Under the pieces are notes generated by a model that was not told where the DNA came from, searched no databases, and saw nothing but the letters and a program-made list of their open reading frames with translations. A stretch of DNA of 64,000 bases from Chaenocephalus aceratus (taxonomy: Eukaryota; Chordata; Actinopteri; Perciformes; Channichthyidae): the NCBI GenBank assembly GCA_023974075.1, contig JAMFTG010000058.1:85001-149000 (forward strand). Direction: 5' to 3'. Of the stretch, positions 44,735 to 56,278 are shown in pieces. Numbering within the stretch: position 1 is the stretch's first letter; each line of letters starts with the position of its first letter. The position numbers were made by a program, and so were the translations under genes.

Positions 44735-46370
44735 CATTCAACTTTCCAAGACACACCTGAGTGACAGCACGAACAGGTATGGCGAGGAGCCACCGGCCTC
44801 TGCGCTGCTACAGCCGCGAGGCTATGCTAGAGCTACAATGCGATCGGCCTCCTACGAATACACCAAGCCATCTGTGCTCTTCGTTATTGGATGAAATCCC
44901 TCGGGAGCCGCTTAGAAACACCAGAAAAAAGAGACGAGGAAGGAGGGGAGGCGTTCAGAATACGGCGCAGATTCAGCCGGCCACCACTTCCATCCATCAT
45001 TCTCACAAACCTGCGCTCATTGAGCAACAACGTGGACACACTAAGGACATACACAAGGTACGGTCATGAATTTCTCGAGGCCTCTTTATTATGTTTCACG
45101 GACAGTTGGCTCCAATCTACGATGCCTGAATCTCTCTCTGAAGGACCCGGATTCCACCCTTGTTCGAGCAGACAGGGATGCGAACTCGGGGAAAACCAGA
45201 GGAGGGCGGTGTTTGTGTGTATATTAATGATCTGTGGTGCCGATCATACTCAGTCAAATGTAAAACCTGCAATCCCAACGTAGAAATTCTCAGCATGACG
45301 TTAAGACCCTTTTATCTGCCTAGAGAATTCGGGTGTATTTTACTGTTTGTTGTTTACGTGCCTCCCAGCGGCAGAGGACACTGTGTTCACGAGCTGCAAC
45401 TCAGCCACCCCGATGCACCGGCAATAGTGCTCGGGACATGAAGCAATGTCGCCTGGAGACTGTTACCTGGGTTCCAGCAGTGTGTTAGGGATCACAGCAG
45501 GAAAGACAATATCCTGGACAAATGCTTTGTTAATGATAAAGGAGCCTATGTGTCTAAATACAGACACCAATACTGAACTCTGATCATAATGTTGTGAATA
45601 TGATACCAGTGGATAAGACCAAACTCAAGGGAAGTCAACCAGAAAAGAAAGTAATAAGGACATGGACAAATGAAAGTAGGGAGCAGTTGAAAGCCTGTTT
45701 TCATTGGACAGATTGGGAAATGTTTCAGGAAGGTTCACCAAATGAAATAACTACTGTTACCAAAGACTATATTAACTTCTGTGTTCCCACTAAAGAAATA
45801 CAAATCTATCCAAGTAATAAATCATATGTGACTAAGGACATTACAATAAGTTATAAAAACCAGGAAAATAGCTTTCAAAAACAAAGACTATGGAGCACTT
45901 GAACAGACAGAGAAAGAACTGAAAGTCAAATTGAGGGAATCAAAACACACAGAGAGCTTTTGGGAAATGCTTTTAAAGCCAAAGACCCCACAAAAGTGTG
46001 TGACACCATGAGAACCGTGACAGGAATGACCTCTTCAGCTAAACCTATTGTGACGGACAAGACATACTTGATCCATACCAATGTGCCTATAAGCAAGGGG
46101 GTGGTACTGCTGCTACTCTGGTTCACATCATCACTAAACATTTAGATAAACGTTACACCTATGCAAGAGCCCTCTTCCTAGACTTCTCAGCAGCAACACA
46201 ATACAAGCAGACATCTTGGTGTCAAGAATGGCCAAAATGGAAGTAAATCCATACCTGATTTACTGGTATGCCGCTTTCCTCACCAGTAGAGAGCAACTTG
46301 ACCAAACCCTGTCATCTGCCATCACAACCAATGTAGGGGCCCCCCAGGGCTGCGGGAGTTCAGCTGTGCT
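44735..46370 (+). mobile_element. LINE-D fragment, arm 2
   Basis: Holds an Arg-rich N-terminal segment, endonuclease, linker and a partial reverse transcriptase (ALFLDFSAA; TTNVGAPQGC). The 3' part is missing, and an L2-A endonuclease fragment follows. Confidence 0.8.
44761..45902 (+). pseudogene. LINE-D endonuclease and linker, arm 2
   Basis: Frames at 44761, 44891, 45160 and 45594 show RKKRRGRRGGVQN, PSIILTNLRSLSNNVDTL, CFTDSWL (the catalytic Glu position is Asp), GGVCVYINDLWCRSY, VVYVPPSGR and APAIVLG, then a linker with QPEKKVIRTWTNE and IYPSNKSYVTK. The GDFN motif is interrupted by a frame break. The protein is decayed in the same places as arm 1, so decay preceded duplication. Confidence 0.75.
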
Positions 46371-46384
46371 CTCAGCTTCTTTTA

Positions 46385-46525
46385 GCTTCTTTTGATGACT
46401 TTACTGAACTGCTGTCTATAGTGTGTTTTGACTTTGACCGTCTAGTCATTGTTGGTGATTTTAACATCCATGTTGACAACCCCCAGAGGGGCTAAAGAAC
46501 TGTTTTGTGTTCTTGATAACTATGG
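46385..46525 (+). mobile_element. L2-A endonuclease fragment (left of LINE-B), arm 2
   Basis: Encodes LLSIVCFDFDRLVIVGDFN and, after a frame shift, RGAKELFCVLDNYG. L2-A sequence resumes at 50041 with LTQHVTEPTH, directly continuing the intact L2-A order, so LINE-B inserted here with an ATGG duplication (46522-46525 and 50041-50044). Confidence 0.85.
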
Positions 46526-46530
46526 TGGGG

Positions 46531-47011
46531 ACCCTCTCATGACATCCAACTATAGGCCCATCAGTATCTTACCCATAGCATCCAAGGTATTTGAGAAATT
46601 GATTGCCAAACAAATCATCAATCATCTCAACAACAGCTCCTTTCCACTGCATCCAATGCAATTTGGATTCAGGGCTAATCACTCAACAGAAACAGCGACA
46701 TGCTTCTTCGTGGAGAAAGATAAGGCATCAATGGACAGGGGTGGGGTTGCGGGGGCCGTGTTCCTTGACTTACGGAAAGCTTTTGACACTGTTAATCACA
46801 ACATCTTATTGCAAAAAATACTCAACTTAAATGTTTCTATAGAATTCACCAACCTCTTTAATTCGTATCTTTCATCCCGCTCCCAATGTGTCCAAATTGA
46901 GAACCATAAGTCTAGTATTTGTCAACTGGAGTACCGCAGGGCTCTGTATTGGGCCCAATCCTGTTTAGTATGTACGTAAATGATCTGCCTTCTGTGTGTG
47001 GAGAATGTGAT
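46531..47011 (+). pseudogene. LINE-B reverse transcriptase, arm 2
   Basis: The frame shows TSNYRPISILPIASKVFEKLI, PMQFGFRANHSTETA and GAVFLDLRKAFDTVNHN (motif A). Motif B (GVPQGS...) is shifted at ~46920 and reads EYRRALYWAQS in the open frame. Motif C is separated by the hAT. It is close to the arm-1 copy. Confidence 0.8.
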
Positions 47012-47445
47012 GTATTAATTAGTGCTGTCAAAAATTATCGCGGTAATTAATTTTTTGAATTAATTGCGTTAAAATATTTAACGCATTTAACGCATGTGCA
47101 GAAAGGCCCGCCCCATACGTGCCACCAGTGGCAGCGCCAGGGTATGGCTGGGGTAGGCTACACCCATACCAAGAAATGGCTTAGCCCCACCATGAAAAAT
47201 GATGTTAAAGTAAGCAAAATAAAGTCTGCCAACTCGCGGAGTAAATTGCACAGACAGCAGTTAGTAAGATTGATTTCAGTAGCCACGGTTTTGAAAACTT
47301 TTGTCACGTAGTGATCGTCTACTCAATAGAACATCTTTGATAACGGCGTGGTGTTGTTGCAGGAAGTCCCGACGGAGAATACTCTTGCTGTAGTACAGGG
47401 CAGAGCCATATAATAGTAATAATATGGCTCTGGTACAGGTAACAC

Positions 47446-48453
47446 TAGTGCTGGAGCGACGCGTCGACGCGTCGCTACACACACACGTGGGTGTGTAAAC
47501 AAAGCAACAAGCCGTTCGCAATCGCACTTCAAACACAATGGAGACTGAAACGGCTACCACCTCCTCCTCACAGGATTGCGCACGAAGCCCTCAAACGAAA
47601 ACATCTCGCCCTAGGTCTTCAAAAGCATGGGAATATTTTAAAGTTAGTCCAAAACGCAAAGATATTGTCATTTGCAGTCTTTGCCAAATGGAGTTGGCAT
47701 ATCACACGAGCACAACGGCTATGTTGGAACATTTAAAGCGGCAGCTAGCTGTGGTGGCCATCATTAGCAGCTAGCATTTGCTCTCCGATATTTACATAAA
47801 AATGGAATTATGGATTATAAATTCAATCATTTTTTTATACATAGACGTTAAAAACCTATGGATTAACCGATTCAGCCGCGTTTTTTCTCATTTTAATGCC
47901 ATTGAACACGTCTTTTGATCAGATTGACAGCTACGGTGGTGAGACGATCTCCCTAGAAGCTCTGTAAAGGTACGTGTTGTGATGACTGTATTTGCTTCCC
48001 CTGTCGCGAGTCCGGATCACTCAGTGATGATACTATATACCTACATACTCTGTGGAGTCTCAGCTTTAATCGGATATCTTGTATGTGCAGCTACGATAAG
48101 TAATAAGGGTACTTTTATCTTGAGTTCTGTGCCAATGGCCGTTAGCATTTTTCGCTCATGGGTCATTTAGATGCTTCTTATGAGACTTGTGTTTTGTTTT
48201 GGTGTACATGGTTTGTATCGTCAATTAGCTGAGATTATTTCCGTTAATCTGGCATGACACATTAATAGTTCGTTAAATATTAAGATCCCCTGAGACACAG
48301 TATCGTGAAATTTTTTTTTTTTCATTACGGTTTTTTTACATTACGTTTTTTATGAATTGAACAACAGAAAAATAATCGTTAGATTAGTCGACTAATCGAT
48401 CAAATAATCGCCTGATTAATCGTTTTCGAAATAATCGTTTCCCCCCAGCACTA
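47446..48453 (+). mobile_element. Nested hAT, 1008 bp, 8-bp duplication GGTAACAC
   Basis: It begins TAGTGCTGGAGCGACG and ends, reversed, TAGTGCTGGGGGGAAACG, flanked by GGTAACAC (47438-47445 and 48454-48461). It carries a BED reading frame and AATCGATTA-rich margins typical of this hAT type. Confidence 0.93.
47538..47774 (+). pseudogene. BED zinc-finger start of a hAT transposase
   Basis: The frame reads METETATTSSS, then SKAWEYFKVSP, DIVICSLCQMELAYHTST and MLEHLKR. W-x2-F, Cys-x2-Cys and the C-terminal His are present; the second His position is replaced after LKR. It ends after 78 residues, so only the DNA-binding end remains. Confidence 0.75.
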
Positions 48454-48744
48454 GGTAACACATAACTGGTACGCAGGTTATGTGCGTAATCTGAAATGCG
48501 TACCGTCACTTGTGTCACAAAGCGCATTTGCGTACCGACGTACTTGTGAAGCTTTTCCAGAAGGCGGTTAGATCACCGGACGACAGAGTCGGTCTCCGTG
48601 TGCACAGACAGGGCTGCTGTTAACGTCGGTCTGTACAACGGACTTGTGCCAAAACTACGCCAACCGGCTGCGGAGGGAGACTCCCCCCTTCACTGGAGAA
48701 CTGCGCTAAAACAGCTGATCACAACGTTCACACTCTGTGGTCAC

Positions 48745-48840
48745 GAAGTACTCCACTAGCCCCCCCCCCTCTGTCGACTTTCCTGAAGTACTCCACTAGC
48801 CCCCCCCCCCCCTCTGTCGACTTTCCTGAAGTACTCCCCC
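48745..48840. repeat. Tandem ~46-bp repeat with poly-C runs
   Basis: 'gaagtactccactag', a poly-C run and 'tctgtcgactttcct' occur twice, with a third partial copy. The C runs differ in length. Confidence 0.9.
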
Positions 48841-49130
48841 GTTGATAGAAATCAACACGTAATGAATTAAGACCCCACGGTTTCATGATTGATAGGTGTG
48901 TGGGTTGTCTTTCATTTTGACATGCAGAAAAATGTTATAATAAACATACATACTTTATGTTAAATGGATATATCCGCCTGCTTTCATTTATCTTTCCATT
49001 CCCAACAATATACATAAATAAATGGCATATTTTGGACATAGTTCGAATGGTGATTAATCTGATTAATTAATTTTTAAGCTGTGATTAATCTGATTTAAAA
49101 TTGTAATCGTTTGACAGCCCTAGTATTAAT

Positions 49131-50040
49131 GTATGCTGATGACAGTTGTTTCAAGTACAAGTACTGAGGAGTACATATTGACACAAACCTCAATTTCTAA
49201 ACCCATATCAAAAAGGTCTGCAATAAAGTAAAGTGCAATCTGTGAAATTACAGATACATTAGAAACTTGCTATCATCTGCAGCAGCTAAGCTATACCTTC
49301 ACTCCATGGTCCTCTCCCACATCTGCTACTGTCTGATCAGCTGGTCTGATGCTCACTCTACAGCTCTAAGGCCACTGGAATCACTGTATAAACAAGCACT
49401 CAGAACACGAGACACAAAGCCATTCCGGTATCATCATTGTCACATTGTTAAAAAGTATAATCTGTTCAGCTGGGGAAATCTCATGGTTTACAAAAACATC
49501 TGCTTAGCTTATAAGACCACTCGTGGGTTGGCTCCTCCTCCTCTGGCTGCATCAGCCTAAAAGCCCACCTCAACCAGGGCTACTCGAGGTGCGGCTAGGG
49601 GAGACGCACCATCCCATTTAGGAAGAGCGCATTCAGCCAGGCTGTCTTTCATTCCACGCATCCCATCAATGGAATTCAATACCTCAACCAATGAGAGTCC
49701 TCATCCTACTACACATTCAAGCACAGTGTTACAAAGTGGCTCATTGATAACCAACAGTGTCAGCGCTGATGTGTGGGTGTAGGTGTGTGTATGAGTGCGT
49801 ATTGTACATTTTGTTTTTATTATCATGACTTGCTCTCATCTGTATTCAGTGATGTCATCTATTGTAAACATGTACAATGGTATAACAATGTCGTGGTATT
49901 TTTATTGTTGCTTTTAGGATGTCACCATCTGGCAAAGGGACTATCGGTGAAAACTAGCCTGTTGGCTAATCGAGTACTTTGACATGTTTTTAATATGTTG
50001 CTTAATGAACACTGTCCCTTGTTTTAAATAGATCAATTCA
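49131..50040 (+). pseudogene. LINE-B C-terminal region and 3' UTR, arm 2
   Basis: After YADD an internal deletion leads to a YKYxGVHIDTNLNF-like segment with stops, then an intact frame (49267-49560) with LYLHSMVLSHICYCLISW, RPLESLYKQALR and IVKKYNLFSWGNL. This is the C-terminal tail usual in this LINE type. The 3' UTR contains 'ggcaaagggactatcggtgaaaactagcc'. Confidence 0.8.
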
Positions 50041-50115
50041 ATGGACTGACTCAGCATGTGACGGAGCCCACGCACAGCAAGGGGCACACTCTGGACTTAA
50101 TTATCTCAAAGGGTC
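50041..50115 (+). mobile_element. L2-A endonuclease fragment (right of LINE-B)
   Basis: Encodes GLTQHVTEPTHSKGHTLDL and IISKG in the L2-A frame. It ends where a LINE-C tail begins. Confidence 0.85.
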
Positions 50116-50411
50116 TTTGATAGATAGACATACTTTATTGTCATTTCAACAAGACACAGAGTGTACTATTAAAACGAAATGTTGTTGACAGGAAGAGGAC
50201 AATATAAAAACTTGCTAAAATGGTACATATAAATAAATAATAGTGTGTGTTTAGATGAAAGCCCGGTGGCGATTTGTTCATCCGTTACACTGATTATACA
50301 GTAAAGCCATCGAAAATAATATGATATACAGTACAGTACAAGTAGCCTACTTCTGGGTCTCTGTGTTTCATTCAAGCTCGGCTCTGTGTGTGTGGCACGA
50401 ACGCATTTTGT
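50116..50411 (-). mobile_element. LINE-C 3' UTR fragment
   Basis: The reversed 3' end 'tagacatactttattgtcatttcaacaagacacagagtgtac' matches 52930-52975. Non-coding. Confidence 0.7.
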
Positions 50412-50419
50412 GAGTGCGC

Positions 50420-51927
50420 CAGGCTTGGAATTTCGTCATTTTAGGGGCAAGGCCATTTGGCCTTCCCGTTCACATTTTTTTTAAGGGCACAAAGGCCACA
50501 TGACGGGGCACAAAGGCCACATGACGGGGCACAAAGGCCACATGACAGGGCACAAAGGCCACATGACGGGGCACAAAGGCCACATGACGGGGCACAAAGG
50601 CTGTTTGGTTCAATTACGCTGGTCAATCAACATGACTGAAAAGTGTAGCACTAACGTCAACACCAGTCGTTTTACAAACGGCTGAATAGCAATAGTGTTT
50701 CTTAAACGTATACGTTAAGTTCAGCCATAAACCACATAAGTCAGTCAGGGGTAGACAGTAAGGGTACAATTGTATTGTCACTGGCCCCACCATTGTAACC
50801 ACTGGCCCGGAGCATTCGTCCACCAAAAAAAAATCGACTAATAATGAAGAAAATTAACACATTTGTTGCAATAATTTATGCACTAACTACATTATTGTAC
50901 TACAACATTTTAATCATCAGTTCTTCCTCATTCTCCTCAATTGTTCATATTTGGTTTATTAAAATAATGATATTGTGGTCATTGTTAAAAAATGTCTGCT
51001 ATTATGAGTATTATTATTTGTATAATGCACTTTCTGCCTTCCTGTCATTAGGAGTTAGACATGTAATGGCTATATGTAATTGATTTGATTAGAACCTTCA
51101 TTATCCTAAACTGCTGGGACATTTCGCCAATACCTTTATATTGTCTACTCTTCACTTACTTGTCAGCATAGGTCGGCATTGATGTACAGAGCCGACAGAA
51201 GACCTTGTTTATATTGGCATCATATTGAGAGGTGCAGTGACGCGTCCTGAAACCCGGAAGTAGCTGCTGGTTCCCTCCACAAAAAGCAGTGGAATTTCTC
51301 CACAGGGTTTTGGAAAATAGCTGGAAATAAGGTCTGTGGGAAACAAACCTGTTTGATAAATGCACGTTTTGTTCAGCCGGATAATCTCCACATGTCTACC
51401 CTACTTTTATAATTTTCGAATTATAAATCTAATCGATAGATTATAAAAGGGTTTTAGGACGCGGCACTGCAGCCAACTCCCTGTCACTCCTTTAACTGCT
51501 CCGTGACTTTCTTTTATTAGAAGATTGTTTTTTTCCCGGCGCTTGGCCGGTTACCGCTGGTATTAAAAACATTTTGGCGAATGGTTAGGTGGCGCGATAG
51601 TCTGTAGTGAAGAAGGAGTGCCCTCCTGCTCACAGGAGCCTGCTCGCGCTGTGCTCCGCAGCAAACAGCTGCGGAGCACATCGCGAGCAGCAAACAGCTG
51701 TTTGCTTTTCGACAACCGACTCACGAAACGCTATGTTGTAGCGTTGATAAACGAAACAATTTAACTAAATTGCTAGTCAAAATACCAATACCACAGGACA
51801 TTTTTTTTTACTTTTGACAGGGGCACACAAAGGCCACTTTGGCCGTGAATTGCATTTTTTTTTACAGGGCATCACGGCCAAAGTGCGGGGCCATGGCCGT
51901 CGTGGCCGTCGTGAAATTCCCACCCTG
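50420..51927. mobile_element. hAT element, 1508 bp, 8-bp duplication GAGTGCGC
   Basis: It begins CAGGCTTGGAATTTCGTC and ends, reversed, CAGGGTGGGAATTTCACG. GAGTGCGC lies at 50412-50419 and 51928-51935. The margins carry 'ggccatttggcc'/'ggccactttggccgtg' words and a 21-bp minisatellite. No transposase domain is readable. Confidence 0.9.
50485..50602. repeat. 21-bp minisatellite, five full copies plus a partial
   Basis: Unit GGGGCACAAAGGCCACATGAC, nearly perfect. Because 21 is a multiple of three the array stays open in several frames (HKGHMTG on the + strand). Confidence 0.95.
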
Positions 51928-51995
51928 GAGTGCGCAAGTGGTAACGTGGAATGTTGATGTTAGCACCCGTGACTTTTATACCTAGGCCCTCTGAC

Positions 51996-52900
51996 CAGTG
52001 GCGTAGCTGTGGGTGGGCCCGGGCCCACCCACATGCACGTCTGGCCCACCCACAGCCAATCAGCGCTTCATAGCGCAGAGCCAGGAAGCCCAGAAGGAAG
52101 TGCCACAAACTGCAGTTCATCTAGTGGCCGACAGGGGATGGATGCAAAAAGGAGCAATTCCCATAGACCCCATGTTAAAATGCCGAACTTTACAGCAGAA
52201 ATAAACATGTTTCTAGCCTGGATCCAATAAAACTTATTCTGGATATAGTTAGATTCCACCTTCATGACAATGGAATAGGGAGTGCATTTTTTTACCGTGA
52301 GTTTTTATAGTAAGTAAAGTAACTTTTGCCGTGAGTGAATGAGCGAGGGGGCGGGGCAGTTTACACACACGCAGCTGCTACATGCAGCAACACACACACG
52401 GAGGAGATGGCGGAGAGAACGCGCTCCGAGCTGTGGTTAAACTATAGCCGTGTCGATGTGGACAATGCTCGTTGCCTAAAGTGCAATAAGAGTTTAGCAT
52501 GTCAGGGCGGTAACACGAGCAATTTGTCTAAATTGCTCCACATTCAGACGGAGGAATGCACCGGGTTCGACTGTCTTTCTAGCAGCTCTGTAGCCCCGTC
52601 CACGAGGAACGTTTCCACGTCAGGTGTTATGCTAGCAGCAACACACGGAGCTAACTCCATTATACAAACATGGGTTAATGATTAGAGGAAACTGAGTTAC
52701 TCTTTATGTTGTTAAAGTTTCAGCTATTCTGTTTACAGTTCTGTCATCAGATTATTTAATACCATTTGTTAAAACACTGTTGTTTCTTTTGATGTGAAAT
52801 ATTATTTATTTAATTGAAATAAAAAGCAATGTTAGTTTTGTTCACAATTTGTTTAGTTAGTTTACCTTATTTTTGTCTCCAAAAGAACCGATAAAAGTAA
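51996..52900 (+). mobile_element. hAT-type element with BED frame, right end undefined
   Basis: It begins CAGTGGCGTAGCTGTGGGTGGGCCCGGG. A BED reading frame and A/T-rich 3' sequence follow. No matching right terminus was located before LINE-C starts at ~52920. Confidence 0.6.
52407..52685 (+). pseudogene. BED zinc-finger protein fragment
   Basis: From the Met at 52407 the 93-residue frame reads SELWLNYSRVDVDNARCLKC then NKSLACQGGNTSNLSKLLH. W, Cys-x2-Cys and a late His are present. The usual Phe after the Trp is Tyr and the first His of the pair is replaced by Leu, so zinc binding is doubtful. A Ser/Thr-rich tail ends in IIQTWVND and a stop. Either a deletion derivative of a hAT transposase, or the start of one. 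Confidence 0.7.
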
Positions 52901-52919
52901 TGTTAAAGGACCGGATCGA

Positions 52920-53640
52920 TAAGACATAGACTTAGACATACTTTGTCATTTCAACGAGACACAGAGTGTACTATTAAAACGACATGTCGTTGTACTGGCT
53001 GCAGGAACAGGACAATATAACAACTTGCTAAAATTGTACATATAAATAAATAATAGTGACGTGGTGCTGATCAAATTAAAGATAAAGTGTGCGTTTAAAA
53101 TATAAAGACTTACGATACATATAAATAAGATAGACATACTATATAACAAATATGTGCTCTTTACACAGCGTAATGTAATCTTTATGTTACTGGTCTACTT
53201 GCTGTTCAGCAGCCTGATGGCTTGGGAAAAAGCTATTGCAGAATCTGCTGTTCTGCTCTTAATGCTGCGGAGCCTCTTGCCGGAGGGCAGCGGGGAGAAC
53301 AGAGCATGGTGAGGATGAGTGGGGTCTGAAAAAGAATTCTGGGCTTTTGTCAGGCAGCGTTTGAGCGGTGTCTCTGATGGGAGGGAGAGAAACTCAGATG
53401 ATCTTCTCTGCTGTCCTGACCACTCTCTGCAGAGACTTCCAGTCTTTGCCGGTGCAGTCTCTCGACCAGATGGACATGCCGCTGGTCAGCACACTCTCTA
53501 TGGTGAGGGTAGAACGTGGTGAGGATGGGAGGGGGGAGCTGTACTCTTCTCAACCTGCGCAGGAGGAAGTGGAGGCGCTGCTGTGCCCTCTTAAATAGTG
53601 ATGTAGTGTAAGTGGACCAGGTCAGACTGCTTGTGATAAC
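52920..53640 (-). mobile_element. LINE-C C-terminus and 3' UTR
   Basis: On the minus strand one frame reads DPTHPHHALFSPLPSGKRLR and then SIKSRTADSAIAFSQAIRLLN before a stop, the usual C-terminal end of a common teleost LINE. The 3' UTR continues to 'gtctaagtctatgtct' at 52920. Confidence 0.75.
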
Positions 53641-53825
53641 AACAGGAGGTGCCATTGCTCCAACTAGGGTAAAGGAAGTGACTGGCAAGAAAAGATCTCC
53701 ATGGAGAAAGGCCATGACCGTGAGAGCAGAAAAAAGAGTGTCGAAAAGCTGAACGCAGGTGGAGAAAAACAAATCTCCAGGTTTACTTTGAAATCTATAA
53801 AGAGAGACTTGGCTTTTATCATCTG
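53641..53825 (+). mobile_element. L2-A linker fragment
   Basis: Encodes IAPTRVKEVTGKKRSPWRKA and MTVRAEKR of the L2-A basic linker, then decays. It abuts X copy D. Confidence 0.75.
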
Positions 53826-54392
53826 CAAAGCAGAAAAAGAACACGCAAAAAACCCGACAATATTAATCTGAACGAGAGAGACGAGTTATTGTTATTACAA
53901 CGTGACTTCACTATTATTGAGCAACTCCTTTTGTTGGGTCATTTTATTGGGTTGAGTGCATTGTCAGAATAAGTGAGAAATGGATGTAACTTCTGTTGGA
54001 CAGCCATCATACATGCTGAAGAAATATTGACTGAATGTATGCAATATGTATGGCATTCATAATTTATATCTAATTACATTAACTGTGAATGTCCTTCATT
54101 TTATTTCAAATAACAACATATTTTAATAAAGATATTTGAGACGTTTATGACTCGCGCATGCACGATGCAAATCGGGCAGCCGTCTAGACGTCAAATGTCC
54201 CATTAGAGTTGCCAAATATGGCGGACCTTCTCGCACATGCGAACTGCAGATAGGGCAGGGCTGCAGATCGGGTAGTGACAATGTGAACCACAAAACCAAC
54301 ATCAGCCGTTAGCTGTTAGCCCTCAGAGCTCACAGCTCCTCATATCTGTTCAGAAACTAGACAGAAGTTAAACAAGTACAAACCACAGACTG
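53826..54392 (+). repeat. Repeat unit X, copy D, first part
   Basis: Matches 1446-2036, lacking the left MITE arm. It ends at the 5-bp target duplication GACTG of the inserted element. Confidence 0.85.
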
Positions 54393-54796
54393 CAGGGCTC
54401 GACATTAAGGATGGCCCGATGGCCCGGGGCCATCTAGCATTTAGCTCGGGCAAGGAAGCCTCACCTGCTGGTTGCCCGATAGGGCAATCTATTATGCCAG
54501 TATCATGCAGCTCGCGGATACAGTAATGAGTGAACCGACAGTAAAACTAAACTAAACACATCTATAACTAGTTTAGGTAGTTTGAGAGGTCATTAAAATA
54601 GCTACGTGTGATATTCTAACCTGAAGTGTGTGTTTTGTCCGCTCACCGCTGCATGTGATTATGCAGAGCTGCGTGTCGACTCGTCAGCAGCAGCAGCTGA
54701 TCTCTCTCTCCCGTCAGATTAGACTTCACTCGCGTTTATGTCCATATCGATCAGATGCAGCTAGTTCTAGCTAATGATATGATTACCTGCTTATTA

Positions 54797-55950
54797 AGGC
54801 TGCGGCCCCACGAGGACGAAAACGGCTAAACGCATAGGATTAACGCAAACGCAATCGCAAACGGCTTCCGTCCACATGCAATAATTATCCGGATAGTGTC
54901 TGTCCACACGAGACCGCTCCGTTTAGCTCCAACCGCTGGAGAAGCTGCAGTACATATGCAGGAGCCTGTACGTGGCGCTGTAACTTCCTCCACAAAAGCA
55001 GCGAAGAAGCATGGTTGTCATGGTTGCCCTTCTGTTTATTCTCCGTGGTGGGGGCCGAGGGAACCGGGCAGAGTTTTTCGCCAGTCAGCGTGTATTAAAG
55101 TTGAAATCTTCCGGACACAATTATAAAAGTGCCGGTCAAAGGTCTTCTTTGTTATTTATTGAGCTTTAAAACAAATGAATAACGACTCTATATAATATAA
55201 TAATAAAATACACGGAGCCTCTCTTTCTCCTCCCTCTCTTCGGACAGCGTCAGTGTCTGTCTCATGCAGCAGCTGATCCAGTAATCAGTGACCCGGCCGA
55301 CTGTAAAAATAAACATATGTATAATTAGTTTAGGAGTTTGAGAGGTAATTAAAATAGCTAAGGGTGATGATCTGACTTGAAGTGTGTGTTTTGCTGCAGC
55401 GGGAGGAGCTGCAGGTGAGCAGAGCTGCGTGTCTCCGTCCTGTCAGATTAGACTTCACTCGCGAGAGAAAGATAAATAATCTGAATTCAGGGTGCAGTTT
55501 ACTTTGACGTGGGGGTGAGCAGCAGAGGTGGGGAGAGGCGGGGCTATTGCCTCATCATTATTGCTGTAGATGTTGCACAAACAACTGTAGCATGGTCAAT
55601 AGCGTCCGGAGCACGATAGCAACTCTGCGATCCGCCATTGTTGTTTTTGTTGGTGGCGAAACACTTCAGCACTGGCGCGGGGTAAGCGGAGGTGAGCAGA
55701 AGAGGTGGGGAGAGGCGGGGCTATTGCGCAATCACTATCAGTGATCTGAAAATGTTCGGATAGGGCGTACACACGGAGCCGTTTGACCCCCCAGAGAGTG
55801 GCGTATGCATTTCTATCCACCTTGGGACCCGTTGTCGTTTCCTCAGTCGTTTAGTGCCGTATTCGGTCGTCCTCGTGTGGCCGAACGGTCTATATGACAC
55901 TAAACAGTAACGCAAACGACCGAATTCGTCCTTGTGGGGCCGCAGCCTAA
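54797..55950. mobile_element. Nested DNA element with AGGCTGCGGCCCCAC termini
   Basis: The left end is AGGCTGCGGCCCCACGAGGACGAA; the reversed right end is AGGCTGCGGCCCCACAAGGACGAA. The target duplication is not clear. It contains a 36-bp direct repeat ('gagcag-agaggtggggagaggcggggctattg') at ~55514 and ~55692. Confidence 0.7.
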
Positions 55951-56278
55951 AAGACACCTAAACAATAAGTGTCGCTATGCAACCGGGTGAGGCCACAAAG
56001 TATAGCGCAGCGTTATGCATTTGTTTACATGCCCACCGGAACCTCGAGGCATTACCAACAGATCAATGCACAATCAACCCATACAGGACATCTCTTTCTC
56101 CACATTAAGTGTTAGACATTAGAGTTGACTATTCTTGTCTGTCACATAAGTGGCGCAACTGAATACTACCCGGACAATGAATCGAATGCAACCACATTTT
56201 CGCGGGAATTTCAGTTTGTTACGGATTCTGATGCTGAATACATAATGATCAAATAATTTAAAGTCAGAGTGTATTACA

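Larger units (their letters stand above)
47020..49122. mobile_element. hAT element, 2103 bp, 8-bp duplication GTATTAAT
   Basis: It begins TAGTGCTGTCAAAAATTA and ends, reversed, TAGGGCTGTCAAACGATTA, with GTATTAAT at 47012-47019 and 49123-49130. It lies exactly inside the LINE-B Leu-Met-Tyr-Ala-Asp-Asp coding segment and is absent from arm 1. No transposase of its own is readable; half its length is a nested hAT. Confidence 0.93.
46526..50040 (+). mobile_element. LINE-B, 5'-truncated, split by a hAT, arm 2
   Basis: Reverse transcriptase to 3' UTR. It reads up to MYVNDLPSVCGECDVL, is interrupted by the hAT at 47020-49122, and resumes with MYADDSCF. The 3' UTR ends 'gttttaaatagatcaattca'. Another copy of this 3' half lies reversed at 63373-64000. 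Confidence 0.85.

Noticed and set aside
46385..46979. A novel L2-A/LINE-B fusion protein (continuous frame 46449-46979)
   Set aside because: L2-A resumes on the far side of LINE-B with an ATGG repeat, so the open frame is a by-product of insertion rather than a designed fusion.
53350..53844. 164-residue minus-strand frame
   Set aside because: It runs through LINE-C and L2-A junctions; the genuine LINE-C C-terminal protein is in another frame.
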